Below are positions 10,341 through 20,838 of a stretch of DNA of 64,000 bases, piece after piece; position 1 is the stretch's first letter; the number at the start of each line of letters is the position of its first letter. The notes beneath the pieces are model-generated. The model did no database searches, was not told the DNA's origin, and saw only the letters and a program-made list of their open reading frames with translations. This DNA comes from Prochlorococcus sp. AG-409-A22 (lineage in GTDB: Bacteria; Cyanobacteriota; Cyanobacteriia; PCC-6307; Cyanobiaceae): positions 1 through 64,000 of the forward strand of contig QCJI01000001.1 in the NCBI GenBank assembly GCA_003216135.1, in the 5' to 3' direction. A program made the translations under genes and the position numbers.

Positions 10341-10351
10341 AACAAAAAATT

Positions 10352-10891
10352 ATGACTCTAAAAAATCGCTACAAAGAATCAATTAGACCAAAACTACTCA
10401 AGGATCTTGGTCTTAAAAATATTCATCAAGTACCAAAAGTTGTGAAAGTCAATGTTAATAGAGGTCTTGGTGAAGCTGCTTCAAATTCAAAAGCTTTAGA
10501 GGCTTCCTTGAATGAAATGGCAACAATTACAGGGCAAAAGGCACTAATAACTAGGGCCAAAAAAGCTATCGCGGGTTTTAAAATTCGTGAAGGCATGCCT
10601 ATTGGTTGTACTGTTACTTTGAGGGGCGATAGGATGTATTCCTTTTTAGAGAGATTTATAAATCTAGCTTTACCAAGAATAAGAGACTTTAGAGGAGTTA
10701 ATCCAAAAAGTTTTGATGGGAGAGGGAATTACACCCTTGGAGTGAAAGAACAATTGATATTTCCTGAAATCTCTTTTGATAAAGTTGATTCCATAAGAGG
10801 TATGGATATAACTATCGTCACAAGTGCAAGAACTGATCAAGAGGGTAAAGCTCTCTTGCAAGAGTTAGGAATGCCTTTTAGTAAGAATTAA
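10352..10891 (+). CDS. rplE: 50S ribosomal protein L5
   Basis: This 179-residue L5 binds 5S rRNA and contacts the P-site t[30 protein letters not shown] and [10 protein letters not shown] are family signatures (shown here in part). It follows a 75-bp spacer with a hairpin, the largest gap in this part of the operon. S14, which follows L5 in E. coli, is absent here, as is usual in cyanobacteria. Confidence 0.97.
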   Translation: MTLKNRYKESIRPKLLKDLGLKNIHQVPKVVKVNVNRGLGEAASNSKALEASLNEMATITGQKALITRAKKAIAGFKIREGMPIGCTVTLRGDRMYSFLERFINLALPRIRDFRGVNPKSFDGRGNYTLGVKEQLIFPEISFDKVDSIRGMDITIVTSARTDQEGKALLQELGMPFSKN

Positions 10892-10900
10892 ATTAAAACC

Positions 10901-11302
10901 ATGTCAAATCACGATCCTATTTCAGATATGCTAACTCGTATAAGAAATGCGAGCCAAAAGAAGCATACAACAACAACAATTCCAGGTTCAAAAATGTCCC
11001 TAAGTATTGCAAAGGTACTTCAAAAAGAGGGATTTATTTCTGATATTAATGAGGAAGGTGAAGGCTATAAGTCACAAATAATACTTGGTCTCAAATATAG
11101 TGGCAAGAATAAATTCCCTACTATTCGATCCATGCAAAGAGTTAGTAAACCTGGTTTGAGAATTTATAAAAATACTAGAGCTTTACCAAAAGTACTAGGA
11201 GGTCTCGGAGTTGCTATTATATCTACTTCTAAAGGTGTCATGAGTGATCGTGATGCTAGGAAGCAAGGTATAGGTGGTGAAGTACTTTGCTATGTTTATT
11301 AA
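10901..11302 (+). CDS. rpsH: 30S ribosomal protein S8
   Basis: This 133-residue S8 begins with [13 protein letters not shown] and ends with [15 protein letters not shown], both conserved. In E. coli S8 is the autogenous repressor of the spc operon. It starts 9 nt after rplE. Confidence 0.97.
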   Translation: MSNHDPISDMLTRIRNASQKKHTTTTIPGSKMSLSIAKVLQKEGFISDINEEGEGYKSQIILGLKYSGKNKFPTIRSMQRVSKPGLRIYKNTRALPKVLGGLGVAIISTSKGVMSDRDARKQGIGGEVLCYVY

Positions 11303-11314
11303 GGAGGATTAATC

Positions 11315-11854
11315 ATGTCAAGAATTGGAAAAACACCAGTACTAATACCAGATAAAGTATCTGTTGATTTTGATGGATTAACAGTTACAGTTAAAGGTCC
11401 TAAGGGTGAGTTAAAACGTCAGATGCCAGAAGGAGTTAGTTTTGATAAAAAAGATAATACTGTTGTCGTAAGTCCCACTACTACCAAAATATTCTCAAGG
11501 CAAAGACATGGTTTATGTAGAGCTTTAATTGCAAATATGGTTGAAGGGGTTAGTCAAGGTTTTTCAAAAAAACTTGAAATTGTAGGCGTTGGATCGAGAG
11601 CACAAGTAAAAGGTAAAAATCTAGTTGTTAGTGCAGGATATAGTCATCCTATAGAAATGATCCCCCCTGATGGTATAACATACAAGGTTGAGAGTAATAC
11701 AAACGTTACTGTATCTGGAATTGATAAGGAAATTGTTGGTAATGAAGCAGCAAAAATCAGATCAATTAGACCTCCAGAACCATATAAAGGTAAAGGAATT
11801 AAATACCATGATGAGAGAATTCTCAGAAAAGCTGGTAAATCTGGCAAAAAATAA
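11315..11854 (+). CDS. rplF: 50S ribosomal protein L6
   Basis: This 179-residue L6 starts [15 protein letters not shown] and has the C-terminal signature [15 protein letters not shown] clear AAGGAGGA element precedes the ATG. It sits near the factor-binding site of the large subunit. Confidence 0.98.
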   Translation: MSRIGKTPVLIPDKVSVDFDGLTVTVKGPKGELKRQMPEGVSFDKKDNTVVVSPTTTKIFSRQRHGLCRALIANMVEGVSQGFSKKLEIVGVGSRAQVKGKNLVVSAGYSHPIEMIPPDGITYKVESNTNVTVSGIDKEIVGNEAAKIRSIRPPEPYKGKGIKYHDERILRKAGKSGKK

Positions 11855-11868
11855 TTCCAATTAAAAAA

Positions 11869-12237
11869 ATGACCAAACTTTCCAGGAAATTACAAACCCA
11901 AAAAAGACATAGAAGATTAAGGAGATTCTTAATTGGAGATGCAACTCGTCCAAGATTGTCTGTTTTTCGCTCTAATAACCATATTTATGCTCAGGTTATA
12001 GATGATAGCGCGCAAACAACTATTTGCTCAGCTTCAACTGTTGATAAAGAACTTAAAGAAACATCAGAAAAACCATCTTCTAATTGTAATTCTTCTTCCA
12101 TTGTTGGAAAATTATTAGCAAAGAGAGCGATAAAAAAAGGTATTAAGCAAGTAATCTTTGACCGTGGAGGTAATTTATATCACGGTAGAGTAAAGGCACT
12201 TGCAGATGCTGCTCGTGAAGCTGGCCTAGAATTCTAA
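11869..12237 (+). CDS. rplR: 50S ribosomal protein L18
   Basis: This 122-residue L18 binds 5S r[37 protein letters not shown] and [20 protein letters not shown] are the typical segments. A Ser-rich insert of about 15 residues lies before the VGKLLA helix. Confidence 0.97.
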   Translation: MTKLSRKLQTQKRHRRLRRFLIGDATRPRLSVFRSNNHIYAQVIDDSAQTTICSASTVDKELKETSEKPSSNCNSSSIVGKLLAKRAIKKGIKQVIFDRGGNLYHGRVKALADAAREAGLEF

Positions 12238-12253
12238 CTCTTAATTTTTTACT

Positions 12254-12877
12254 ATGACTGACACTCCAACAAAAAAAGAAAATCAATCTAAGCTTGATAA
12301 AGCTCCTGATTCTAATGTAAGTGAAAAAAAACAAAATAATCGTAATAACGAACGAAAAAGAGGCAGGAGAGGTGATTCTAGGAATCTAGAGCGAGATTCT
12401 GATTGGCAAGAAAGAGTTGTTCAAATAAGAAGGGTATCCAAAACTGTAAAAGGTGGAAAAAAAATGAGTTTTAGAGCTATTGTTGTTGTTGGTAATGAAA
12501 AAGGACAAGTTGGAGTTGGAGTTGGTAAAGCTGGAGATGTTATTGGTGCAGTGAGAAAAGGAGTCTCAGATGGTAAAAAGAATCTTGTCAGAGTGCCTTT
12601 AACCCCAAATAATTCAATACCGACTTTATCAAAAGGGAGAGATGGTGCAGCTAATGTACTTATTAGGCCTGCTGCACCAGGTACTGGGGTAATTGCTGGG
12701 GGTTCAATTAGAACAGTTTTAGAACTAGCGGGCATAAAAAATGTTTTAGCAAAAAGATTGGGTAGTAAGACACCTCTAAATAATGCAAGAGCCGCTATGA
12801 TAGCGCTCTCTCAATTGAGAACACACAAATCTGCCTCAAGAGAGAGAGGGATCTCCCTTGAACAGCTTTATTCTTGA
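12254..12877 (+). CDS. rpsE: 30S ribosomal protein S5
   Basis: This 207-residue S5 contributes to decoding accuracy. The first 45 residues are a hydrophilic extension rich in Lys, Asn and Arg. The core holds [18 protein letters not shown] and [13 protein letters not shown]30, which follows S5 in E. coli, is missing; L15 comes directly after it. Confidence 0.97.
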   Translation: MTDTPTKKENQSKLDKAPDSNVSEKKQNNRNNERKRGRRGDSRNLERDSDWQERVVQIRRVSKTVKGGKKMSFRAIVVVGNEKGQVGVGVGKAGDVIGAVRKGVSDGKKNLVRVPLTPNNSIPTLSKGRDGAANVLIRPAAPGTGVIAGGSIRTVLELAGIKNVLAKRLGSKTPLNNARAAMIALSQLRTHKSASRERGISLEQLYS

Positions 12878-12882
12878 AAATT

Positions 12883-13341
12883 ATGACTACAACATTAAAT
12901 ACACTCAAATCAAATACTGGCTCTAGAAAGAAAAAATTAAGAAAGGGTAGAGGTATTGCTGCAGGACAGGGTGCTTCATGCGGTTTCGGAATGAGAGGAC
13001 AAAAATCACGTTCTGGGAGACCAACACGTCCAGGTTTTGAGGGTGGTCAAATGCCCTTGTATAGAAGAGTGCCAAAATTAAAGCACTTTGAAATAGTTAA
13101 TCAAAAAAACTTTTCAATAGTAAATATTAGTAAATTGAATGATTTTAAAGACAACGAAACAGTTAACTTAGATTCACTGGTCAAAAAGGGATTGCTTTTT
13201 AAACCAAAATTCCCTTTGAAAATACTTGGTAATGGAGAAGTTAATGTTAAGTTAATAGTCCAAGCTCATGCATTTACAAAAGTCGCTAAACAAAAAATTG
13301 AAGACGCAGGTGGATCTTGTGAACTTATAAATAATAAATAA
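12883..13341 (+). CDS. rplO: 50S ribosomal protein L15
   Basis: This 152-residue L15 is counted from the ATG giving [21 protein letters not shown] three codons upstream at 12874 overlaps the rpsE stop and is a less likely start. [20 protein letters not shown] and [17 protein letters not shown] are signatures. L15 is a late-assembling protein that sits in the core of the large subunit. Confidence 0.95.
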   Translation: MTTTLNTLKSNTGSRKKKLRKGRGIAAGQGASCGFGMRGQKSRSGRPTRPGFEGGQMPLYRRVPKLKHFEIVNQKNFSIVNISKLNDFKDNETVNLDSLVKKGLLFKPKFPLKILGNGEVNVKLIVQAHAFTKVAKQKIEDAGGSCELINNK

Positions 13342-13376
13342 AATAAATTTACGAATAAATTTAGTTTTACTTATCT

Positions 13377-14696
13377 ATGTTTGTTAAAAAAAGTAGAAAC
13401 CCTAGCGCTTCAGAGATAATCTCTCAATTATTTTTGAATAAGGAGTTAAGAAGCAGAGTTTTAACAACTCTCGGTCTTTTACTTTTAGTCAGAATTGGCA
13501 TCTATATTCCAATGCCAGGTATTGATAGAGAGGCTTTTAAAACCTTTATTGATCAAGGAGGACAATTAATAGGCTTTTTAGATATTTTTACTGGTGGTGG
13601 AATTTCAACTTTAGGAATATTTGCATTAGGGATTCTCCCTTTCATTAATGCTTCAATTATTATTCAGCTTTTGACAGCTTCATTACCTGTGCTTGAAGAT
13701 TTACAAAAGAATGAGGGAGAAGCAGGTAGGAGAAAAATTGCTCAAATAACAAGATATGTTTCCTTGGGATGGGGGTTACTGCAGAGTGTTATTTTTTCCT
13801 TAATTCTTAGACAATATGCAATTGAGGGTATAAGTCAGACTACATTTGTTTTACACACATCTATTGCGTTGGTAACTGGCTCAATGCTAGTGATGTGGTT
13901 TAGCGAAATTATTACTGAGAAAGGGATAGGGCAAGGTGCATCATTAGTGATTTTTTTGAATATTGTTGCAACTTTGCCGAAAGCATTAAGTTCCACTATT
14001 GAGAAAGCCCAAACTGGTGATCGTGGGGATGTTTTAGGTATAGCAGTTTTACTTGGAGTTTTTTTATTGACAATAGTTGGGATAATTTTTGTTCAAGAAG
14101 GAGCAAGGCGTATTCCTATTGTTAGTGCAAAAAGACAAATAGGAAATACAACATTACTTCCTACGAGACAGAGTTATTTGCCCTTAAAATTAAATGCTGG
14201 AGGAGTTATGCCTATAATTTTTGCATCTGCCTTGATTTTCTTACCAATTACTATCGCAAATGTTACGGGTAATCCAATTTTAATAAAATTGGCAAGTAGT
14301 TTGAATCCTGGTTCTTCAAATCCATGGCCATATGCAATTACATTTTTTGCTTTGATTTTAGGATTTTCATATTTTTATGCATCTCTTACAATTAATCCAG
14401 TAGATGTAGCATCTAATTTGAAAAAAGGAGGAGTGGCAATACCAGGAGTTAGACCTGGCACTAATACAGCTAATTATTTAGCAGGTATACAAAATAGGTT
14501 GACATTATTAGGAGGATTATTTTTGGGTTCAGTAGCTATTATCCCAGCAGCCGTAGAAAGAGCGACAAATGTACAAACTTTTCAAGGTTTAGGAGCAACT
14601 TCTTTGCTTATTCTTGTAGGTGTTGCAATCGATACTGCTAAGCAAATTCAAACTTATGTTATTTCTCAAAGATATGAGGGATTAGTGAATAACTAA
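13377..14696 (+). CDS. secY: Preprotein translocase subunit SecY
   Basis: This 439-residue protein with about ten membrane segments forms the channel of the Sec translocon, which in cyanobacteria serves both plasma and thylakoid membranes. Segment signatures are [26 protein letters not shown] (plug and pore region) and [11 protein letters not shown] in the cytosolic loop. It ends the spc-type part of the cluster and shares one base with the adk start, so the two are coupled. Confidence 0.98.
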   Translation: MFVKKSRNPSASEIISQLFLNKELRSRVLTTLGLLLLVRIGIYIPMPGIDREAFKTFIDQGGQLIGFLDIFTGGGISTLGIFALGILPFINASIIIQLLTASLPVLEDLQKNEGEAGRRKIAQITRYVSLGWGLLQSVIFSLILRQYAIEGISQTTFVLHTSIALVTGSMLVMWFSEIITEKGIGQGASLVIFLNIVATLPKALSSTIEKAQTGDRGDVLGIAVLLGVFLLTIVGIIFVQEGARRIPIVSAKRQIGNTTLLPTRQSYLPLKLNAGGVMPIIFASALIFLPITIANVTGNPILIKLASSLNPGSSNPWPYAITFFALILGFSYFYASLTINPVDVASNLKKGGVAIPGVRPGTNTANYLAGIQNRLTLLGGLFLGSVAIIPAAVERATNVQTFQGLGATSLLILVGVAIDTAKQIQTYVISQRYEGLVNN

Positions 14697-15244
14697 TGAA
14701 AAAACATTTACTATTTTTGGGAGCTCCAGGAGCAGGAAAAGGGACTCAGGCGGAATTACTCAGTGTAAAGAATTCTTATTTGCATCTTTCTACAGGTGAA
14801 TTGTTAAGAAAAGAAATTGAAATGAAAACTAAGCTTGGTATACAAGTAAAAGATATTCTTAATCGAGGAGAATTAGTCAGTGATGAAATTGTTTTAGAAA
14901 TTGTAAGAAAAAACTTAGTTCAAGATAATAAAGGTTGGATTTTAGATGGATACCCCAGAAATTTATCTCAGGCAAACTCACTTAATGAGGTTTTAACTGA
15001 AATAAATCAACCTTTAGAAGTCGTTTTTTATCTAGATATCCCAGAAGAAGTTTTAATTAAACGTTTACTCCTAAGAGGTAGAAAAGATGATAATGAAGAG
15101 ACGATAAGAACAAGATTAAATATATATAAAAAAACTACAGAGCCTTTGATTGAATATTTCAAAGATCTTTCATTATTAGAATATATTGATGCTGATAGAG
15201 ATTTAAAAACTATTTCTTCTGATATTAAACAAAAAATGGCTTGA
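14696..15244 (+). CDS. adk: Adenylate kinase
   Basis: This 182-residue enzyme interconverts ATP + AMP and 2 ADP. The P-loop [10 protein letters not shown] is at residues 9-18, with STGELLRKE and the AMP-binding [10 protein letters not shown] downstream. The LID is short ([12 protein letters not shown]) with no zinc cysteines, as in short-form adenylate kinases. Its place after secY is conserved in many bacteria. Confidence 0.97.
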   Translation: MKKHLLFLGAPGAGKGTQAELLSVKNSYLHLSTGELLRKEIEMKTKLGIQVKDILNRGELVSDEIVLEIVRKNLVQDNKGWILDGYPRNLSQANSLNEVLTEINQPLEVVFYLDIPEEVLIKRLLLRGRKDDNEETIRTRLNIYKKTTEPLIEYFKDLSLLEYIDADRDLKTISSDIKQKMA

Positions 15245-15288
15245 TTATGATGTAGAATAAAGTATTAGCGTTTTATTTGTTAAACCCC

Positions 15289-15405
15289 ATGAAGGTCAGA
15301 TCCTCAGTCAAAAAAATTAGCCCTGACGATCAGATCGTAAGGAGAAGAGGTAAAATCTATGTTATTAACAAGAAAAGACCTCGTAATAAACAGCGTCAAG
15401 GTTAA
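15289..15405 (+). CDS. rpmJ: 50S ribosomal protein L36 (zinc-free form)
   Basis: This 38-residue protein starts [17 protein letters not shown] and ends [11 protein letters not shown], the standard L36 frame. The three Cys and one His that bind zinc in the classical form are absent: the Cys pair becomes Pro/Asp-containing SPDDQ, the third Cys becomes Asn, and the His is also replaced. It therefore belongs to the C-minus, zinc-independent type. It begins the alpha-type part of the cluster (L36, S13, S11, RpoA, L17). Confidence 0.97.
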   Translation: MKVRSSVKKISPDDQIVRRRGKIYVINKKRPRNKQRQG

Positions 15406-15449
15406 CCTTGAAAAATTAATTTAATTCAAACTTTTACTTACTCAAACAC

Positions 15450-15815
15450 GTGGCCAGGATTGCAGGAATTGACATACCTCGCGAAAAGCGAGTCGAAATT
15501 GCACTTACATATGTTTATGGAATTGGTTTAACAAGATCCAAGCTAATTCTAGCTAATACAGGTGTAAACCCAGATATTCGTGTAAAAGATCTTTCAGATT
15601 CTGATGTTCAGAAACTTAGAGGTGCTACAGAGGAATTTACTTTAGAAGGTGATTTGAGAAGGAAAGAGGGGATGGCTTTAAAACGATTGCAAGATATTGG
15701 TTGTGTTAGGGGGAGAAGGCATCGAATGAGCCTCCCAGTAAGAGGTCAAAGAACTAGAACTAATGCTAGAACAAGGCGCGGTTCAAGAAAAACAGTCGCT
15801 GGAAGAAAAAAATAA
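15450..15815 (+). CDS. rpsM: 30S ribosomal protein S13
   Basis: This 121-residue S13 starts at GTG ([16 protein letters not shown]). [26 protein letters not shown] and the basic tail [16 protein letters not shown] are typical. It contacts the tRNA in the P site and bridges to the large subunit. Confidence 0.98.
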   Translation: MARIAGIDIPREKRVEIALTYVYGIGLTRSKLILANTGVNPDIRVKDLSDSDVQKLRGATEEFTLEGDLRRKEGMALKRLQDIGCVRGRRHRMSLPVRGQRTRTNARTRRGSRKTVAGRKK

Positions 15816-15861
15816 TTAATTAAATCTATTCACAAATGCAAGTACTACATTAGAAATTATC

Positions 15862-16254
15862 ATGGCAGCTCAAGTAAAAAAACCAGGTTCAAAAAAGTCA
15901 AAGCGCAATGTGCCAAATGGCGTGGTACATATTCAAAGCACATTTAATAATACAATTGTTTCTATCACTGATACCTCGGGACATGTGATTTCATGGTCAT
16001 CTGCTGGTGCTACTGGATTTAAAGGAGCTCGTAAAGGTACCCCATTTGCGGCACAAACAGCTGCTGAGGCGGCTGCAAGGAGAGCACTTGATCAAGGTAT
16101 GAGACAAATAGAAGTATTAGTTAGAGGCCCTGGTTCAGGTAGGGAAACCGCCATAAGAGCTTTACAAGTTGCTGGTTTAGAAATAACTCTAATAAGAGAT
16201 GTAACTCCATTACCTCATAATGGATGTAGAAGACCTAAGCGGAGACGCGTTTAG
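15862..16254 (+). CDS. rpsK: 30S ribosomal protein S11
   Basis: This 130-residue S11 has [35 protein letters not shown] and the ending [15 protein letters not shown]. It forms part of the platform next to the E site. S4 does not follow as it does in E. coli; rpoA comes next. Confidence 0.98.
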   Translation: MAAQVKKPGSKKSKRNVPNGVVHIQSTFNNTIVSITDTSGHVISWSSAGATGFKGARKGTPFAAQTAAEAAARRALDQGMRQIEVLVRGPGSGRETAIRALQVAGLEITLIRDVTPLPHNGCRRPKRRRV

Positions 16255-16272
16255 ATCTTAACCATTTCCCAA

Positions 16273-16291
16273 CCCCCCCCCAAAAAAAAAA
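16273..16291. repeat. C9-A10 homopolymer tract
   Basis: Nine C are followed directly by ten A in the 58-bp rpsK-rpoA spacer, ending 21 nt before the rpoA start. Such a long C run is striking in an A+T-rich genome. It could change length by slippage, or its length could be a sequencing or assembly uncertainty. Confidence 0.85.
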
Positions 16292-16312
16292 CTTACCACC
16301 TCATTATTTTCC

Positions 16313-17251
16313 GTGTTGCAATACCAGATTGACAGAATTGACCATCAAATAGCAGATGATCGCTCCCAAACAGGAACATTTTTAATTGGTCCTTTAGAAA
16401 GGGGACAAGCTACAACTTTGGGTAATTCCTTAAGAAGAGTGCTTATGGGAGGACTCGAAGGCAGTGCAGTTACTGCAGTTAGAATAGCAGGAATTAATCA
16501 TGAATATGCAACTATTCCTGGTGTTAGAGAGGATGTTTTAGACATCCTTCTAAACTGCAAGCAACTTTCTATTAATAGTTCTAATCCAGAGATTGAAATA
16601 GGTAGATTAGTAGCTAGTGGCCCTATGGAGGTCAAGGCTAATGATATTCAGTTCTCATCTCAGGTTGAAGTAGTTGATGGTGAAAAACCCATAGCCACTA
16701 TTCAAGAAGGTCACAACTTAGAGCTAGAAATACACGTTGAAAGAGGTGTTGGATATAGACCAGTAGATCGTAAGAATGAAGAGACAACGGCTATTGACTT
16801 ACTACAAATAGATGCTGTATTTATGCCTGTCAAAAGAGTTAATTTCACTATTGATGAAACTGCTGTAGCAGAAGGTGGAACGGGTAGAGAAAGGCTGAAA
16901 ATGGAAGTCGTAACAGATGGTTCAACAAGTCCTGATGATGCAATTGCTGATGCCGCAAACCAGTTAATTGAACTCTTTCAGCCTTTAGCTACTGTTACCA
17001 TGGTAGAGGAAATACCAGAAGAGCCTGAACCATCTCCAGAAGCTCAAATTCCTTTAGAAGAACTAAATTTGTCCGTCAGAGCATATAATTGTTTAAAAAG
17101 AGCACAAGTCAATTCTGTCTCTGATTTGATGGGCTTTAGCTATGAAGATCTTTTAGAAATCAAAAACTTCGGCTCAAAATCTGCAGATGAAGTAATTGAA
17201 GCTCTTGAGCGAATAGGAATTTCAATTCCTCAAAGCAGAACCTCCGTTTAA
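16313..17251 (+). CDS. rpoA: DNA-directed RNA polymerase subunit alpha
   Basis: This 312-residue alpha subunit starts at GTG, with a TTG as the next codon ([12 protein letters not shown]). The N-terminal assembly domain has [17 protein letters not shown] and [12 protein letters not shown]. The C-terminal domain (from about 240) has [20 protein letters not shown] and [15 protein letters not shown] for UP-element and activator contact. The middle linker is acidic and Pro-rich ([13 protein letters not shown]). Confidence 0.98.
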   Translation: MLQYQIDRIDHQIADDRSQTGTFLIGPLERGQATTLGNSLRRVLMGGLEGSAVTAVRIAGINHEYATIPGVREDVLDILLNCKQLSINSSNPEIEIGRLVASGPMEVKANDIQFSSQVEVVDGEKPIATIQEGHNLELEIHVERGVGYRPVDRKNEETTAIDLLQIDAVFMPVKRVNFTIDETAVAEGGTGRERLKMEVVTDGSTSPDDAIADAANQLIELFQPLATVTMVEEIPEEPEPSPEAQIPLEELNLSVRAYNCLKRAQVNSVSDLMGFSYEDLLEIKNFGSKSADEVIEALERIGISIPQSRTSV

Positions 17252-17265
17252 CAAATTTTAAGATT

Positions 17266-17616
17266 ATGAGACACCAACTCAGAATTCCTCTATTGAGTAA
17301 ACCTGCAGATCAGAGGAAGGCACTATTAAGAGGTTTGACCACTCAATTAATTAAAGAGGGCAGAGTAACAACAACAAAAGCTAGAGCAAAAGCTTTGAGA
17401 AATGAAGCTGAAAGGATGATTTCTTTAGCAAAGGATGGAAGTTTAGCTGCAAGAAGAAGAGCGATCGGATACATCTATGACAAGAAGTTAGTTCATTCAT
17501 TATTTGAAAAAGCGAATGAAAGATATGGAGATAGACAGGGAGGATATACTCGTATAGTTCGAACTGTTTCTAGAAAGGGTGATAACGCTCAAATGGCAAT
17601 TATTGAACTTGTTTAA
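17266..17616 (+). CDS. rplQ: 50S ribosomal protein L17
   Basis: This 116-residue L17 starts [20 protein letters not shown] and has [18 protein letters not shown] and [13 protein letters not shown]. It follows rpoA by 14 nt, the usual order at the end of the alpha operon. Confidence 0.97.
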   Translation: MRHQLRIPLLSKPADQRKALLRGLTTQLIKEGRVTTTKARAKALRNEAERMISLAKDGSLAARRRAIGYIYDKKLVHSLFEKANERYGDRQGGYTRIVRTVSRKGDNAQMAIIELV

Positions 17617-17655
17617 GATCTAAAAGATAAAAGCGGTGAATCAATAATTAAACTT

Positions 17656-18462
17656 TTGAAAAGAGTTGCTTTAATTATCCAATATGATGGAAGTTACTTT
17701 TCAGGTTGGCAAAGACAAAGTAATGCAATTAGTGTTCAGGAAATCTTAGAAAAAATAATTTTCAAAATATCTAATCATAGGGTAAAGACTTTTGCGGCAG
17801 GAAGAACAGATTCTGGAGTTCATGCTTCTGGTCAGGTTGTTCATTTTGATATTGATTCTGTTATCCCAGGTAATCGTTTCTCAGATGTATTAAATGGTTA
17901 CTTACCTCCAACAATTAGAATCTTGGAATCAATTGAGGTTAATGATGCTTGGCATGCTTGCTATTCAGCAATTTATAGACATTATCGATATGTAATTAAT
18001 AATAGTAGATTAACAAACTTGTTTTTAAATAATTGGTCATGGCATAGGTACCAAAAAGTTCTGGATGAAGTTTTAATGTCAAATGCATTGCAAGGTATGG
18101 AAGGAGAACATGATTTTTTTGCTTTTCAGAAAAGTGGTAGTAATAGGTCAACTTCAATAACAACAATTAAAAATATTAAGCTAAAAAGAGTGGAAGATTT
18201 AATTTTAATAGATATCAAAGCTACTGGTTTTCTATATGGGATGGTCCGTTTAATTGTTGGACAACTTGTTTTGGTTGGAGAAAAAAAAATATCACCAGAA
18301 GTTTTTACGAATAGATGGGTAGATAAAAAGAAAAATGATGTTAAAGAATCTGCTCCTGCGAAGGGATTATGTTTTGTAAATGCAGTTTATAAAGAAAATG
18401 TTTTTAAAAAGATTAATAAAAACGATCTCTTCCCAGAATTTGTAATTAAGGGTTATTCATAA
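17656..18462 (+). CDS. truA: tRNA pseudouridine(38-40) synthase TruA
   Basis: This 268-residue enzyme modifies U38-U40 in the anticodon arm of tRNAs. The catalytic Asp is in FAAGRTDSGVHASGQVVHFD (residues 47-66), and YDGSYFSGWQRQ and FLYGMVRLIVGQL are further signatures. The best start is TTG. The placement between L17 and L13 is common in bacteria. Confidence 0.97.
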   Translation: MKRVALIIQYDGSYFSGWQRQSNAISVQEILEKIIFKISNHRVKTFAAGRTDSGVHASGQVVHFDIDSVIPGNRFSDVLNGYLPPTIRILESIEVNDAWHACYSAIYRHYRYVINNSRLTNLFLNNWSWHRYQKVLDEVLMSNALQGMEGEHDFFAFQKSGSNRSTSITTIKNIKLKRVEDLILIDIKATGFLYGMVRLIVGQLVLVGEKKISPEVFTNRWVDKKKNDVKESAPAKGLCFVNAVYKENVFKKINKNDLFPEFVIKGYS

Positions 18463-18579
18463 CAACGAATTTTTATGGCAAAAAACTATTTGTTTAAATT
18501 AGCCCAAATTATTGATCAATACTGCGTCAATAATGTAGAATTTAATACTAATTTCATTTTATTTTTGTAAATTTGATAA

Positions 18580-19011
18580 ATGAATAAAACACTTACTCCG
18601 TCCATAGAAACTATTGAAAGGAATTGGTTTTTAGTTGACGCAAAAGATAAGACACTGGGTAGACTTGCTACAGAGATTGCAAATGTATTAAGAGGAAAAA
18701 ACAAACCGACATTTACTCCCCATCTAGATACGGGTGATTTTGTCATTGTTGTAAATGCTGAACAAGTTGAGGTAACAGGTAAGAAAGCATCACAAAAATT
18801 ATATAGAAGACATTCTGGTCGACCTGGAGGAATGAAGGTTGAAAAATTTGAGTCTCTTCAAGAAAGAATTCCTGAAAGAATTATTGAGCAAGCTGTTAAA
18901 GGGATGCTCCCTCATAATTCGTTGGGCAGACAGCAATTTAAAAAATTAAAGGTCTATAAAGGGGCTGATCATCCTCATGCTGCCCAGAATCCTGTATTAT
19001 TAAATAGTTAA
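18580..19011 (+). CDS. rplM: 50S ribosomal protein L13
   Basis: This 143-residue L13 has [29 protein letters not shown] and [19 protein letters not shown]. It is among the first proteins to assemble on 23S rRNA. A 117-bp gap upstream, with a TAGAAT element near 18536, suggests a promoter of its own. Confidence 0.98.
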   Translation: MNKTLTPSIETIERNWFLVDAKDKTLGRLATEIANVLRGKNKPTFTPHLDTGDFVIVVNAEQVEVTGKKASQKLYRRHSGRPGGMKVEKFESLQERIPERIIEQAVKGMLPHNSLGRQQFKKLKVYKGADHPHAAQNPVLLNS

Positions 19012-19021
19012 TTTATAAATA

Positions 19022-19432
19022 ATGAATAGTCAAATAAAAAACAAAGCTGTTTATTGGGGAACTGGAAGAAGAAAAACCTCTGTTGCTAGAGTTCGTTTAA
19101 TTCCTGGGAATGGACAAATTAAAATCAATGGTCGTTCAGGTGACGATTATTTAAACTTTAATCCTTTACACCTAAACTCTGTAAAAGCACCTTTACAAAC
19201 ATTAGGTCTAGAAAATTCTTATGACATTTTTGTAAATGTTTTTGGTGGAGGCCTAACAGGTCAAGCAGATGCTATTAAACAAGGAGCAGCAAGAGCCCTT
19301 TGCGAATTATCACCTGATAATAGGAAACCTCTTAAAACAGAGGGACATCTCAGTAGAGATCCTAGAGCAAAAGAAAGAAGAAAATATGGGCTTAAAAAAG
19401 CTAGAAAAGCACCTCAGTTTTCTAAACGTTAA
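19022..19432 (+). CDS. rpsI: 30S ribosomal protein S9
   Basis: This 136-residue S9 has [20 protein letters not shown] and the C-terminal [20 protein letters not shown], whose last basic residues reach the P-site tRNA. L13-S9 pairing is conserved across bacteria. It starts 10 nt after rplM. Confidence 0.98.
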   Translation: MNSQIKNKAVYWGTGRRKTSVARVRLIPGNGQIKINGRSGDDYLNFNPLHLNSVKAPLQTLGLENSYDIFVNVFGGGLTGQADAIKQGAARALCELSPDNRKPLKTEGHLSRDPRAKERRKYGLKKARKAPQFSKR

Positions 19433-19445
19433 ATTAATCTTAATT

Positions 19446-19706
19446 ATGCCAAAATCTGAAATTCATCCAAAATGGTACCCTGACGCAAAAGTTATTTGCA
19501 ATGGAGAAGTTGTTATGACAACTGGATCTACACAGCCTGAATTGCATGTCGATGTATGGAGTGGTAATCATCCTTTCTTTACTGGAACTCAGAAAATTCT
19601 TGATACAGAAGGAAGAGTTGATAGGTTTATGAAAAAATATGGAATGGGTTCAGCCAATTCTGCTACATCAAAAGAAAAAAAAGAAACAAAAGACTCTAAT
19701 AAATAG
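19446..19706 (+). CDS. rpmE: 50S ribosomal protein L31 (zinc-free form)
   Basis: This 86-residue protein is counted from ATG (MPKSEIHPKWYPDAKVIC). The frame continues upstream into rpsI, but that stretch has no L31 similarity. HPFFTG and GRVDRFMKKYG are L31 signatures. Of the four zinc cysteines of the classical form only the first region keeps a Cys (ICNGE), and the second pair is replaced by WSGN, so no zinc site is possible. The tail is a charged Lys/Glu extension. Confidence 0.96.
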   Translation: MPKSEIHPKWYPDAKVICNGEVVMTTGSTQPELHVDVWSGNHPFFTGTQKILDTEGRVDRFMKKYGMGSANSATSKEKKETKDSNK

Positions 19707-19734
19707 AAGTTTTTAAAATCAAGCATAATTTCAA

Positions 19735-20820
19735 TTGGAATACACCACATTAATAGCAAGGTTGAAAACTGCTTCAGAAAGCTTCGAGAATTTTGAATTG
19801 CAGCTTGCAGATCCTGATATTTCAAATGACCCTAAGAAATTAGAATCAATAGCAAAAGAGAGAGCAAAATTAGAACCTTTAGTTATTGATTTTAATAAAT
19901 TGCTTAATACTGAAAAGGAAATTGAAGATTCGAAAAGATTACTTAAAGAAAATAGAAATGACAAAGATATGGAATTATTAATTAATGAGGAGTTAATTAA
20001 CTTAGAGGAATGTAAAAATAAACTAATAGAAAAAGCTACGATTGCATTATTACCTAAAGATCCAAGAGATGAGAGAAGTGTAATGTTGGAAATTAGGGCT
20101 GGTGCTGGAGGTAATGAAGCGTGTATTTGGGCGGGCGATTTAGCAAGAATGTATGAAAGATATGGTCAAAAAATTGGATGGTCTGTAAAACCTATTAGTG
20201 CATCTGAATCAGATATGGGAGGATTTAAAGAGTTGGTTATCTCTGTGAAAGGGGATGCTGTATATAGTCAACTTAAATTTGAAGCTGGTGTACATAGAGT
20301 ACAGAGAGTACCTGCTACTGAATCTCAAGGTAGGGTGCATACTTCTACTGCGACAGTGGCTGTTATGCCTGAGGCTGATCCTGTTGAGGTTAAAATTGAT
20401 CCTACAGATCTAGAGGTTGGTACAGCTAGATCAGGAGGTGCTGGCGGTCAAAACGTTAATAAAGTAGAAACGGCTATTGATCTGCTTCATAAACCTACAG
20501 GTATAAGAGTTTTTTGTACTCAAGAAAGATCACAATTGCAAAATAGAGAGAGAGCAATGGAAATTTTAAGGGCTAAATTATATGAAATACAATTAAAGGA
20601 AGCGAATGAGAAAGAAAGATCACAAAGGCTGATGCAAGTTGGAACGGGTGATAGGAGTGAAAAAATTAGAACCTATAATTTCAAAGATAATAGGACTACA
20701 GATCACAGATTGGGGTCTAATTTTTCATTAGAGCCAATATTGGCAGGCCAATTAGATGAAGTTATTGATGCTTGTATAGCTCAAGAGCAAAAAAGAATGA
20801 TGGAAGATTTTAATAATTAA
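19735..20820 (+). CDS. prfA: Peptide chain release factor 1
   Basis: This 361-residue RF1 ends translation at UAA and UAG. The stop-recognition tripeptide region is [16 protein letters not shown] (PAT type, so RF1 and not RF2), and the GGQ hydrolysis motif is in [15 protein letters not shown]. The start is TTG. It lies 28 nt after rpmE and closes the supercluster. Confidence 0.97.
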   Translation: MEYTTLIARLKTASESFENFELQLADPDISNDPKKLESIAKERAKLEPLVIDFNKLLNTEKEIEDSKRLLKENRNDKDMELLINEELINLEECKNKLIEKATIALLPKDPRDERSVMLEIRAGAGGNEACIWAGDLARMYERYGQKIGWSVKPISASESDMGGFKELVISVKGDAVYSQLKFEAGVHRVQRVPATESQGRVHTSTATVAVMPEADPVEVKIDPTDLEVGTARSGGAGGQNVNKVETAIDLLHKPTGIRVFCTQERSQLQNRERAMEILRAKLYEIQLKEANEKERSQRLMQVGTGDRSEKIRTYNFKDNRTTDHRLGSNFSLEPILAGQLDEVIDACIAQEQKRMMEDFNN

Positions 20821-20838
20821 GGAGATTAAAATATTTTT

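Noticed and set aside
18475-18570. 31-codon frame upstream of rplM (MAKNYLFKLAQIIDQY...)
   Set aside because: It overlaps the likely rplM promoter (TAGAAT near 18536), has no recognisable features, and is too short to support alone.
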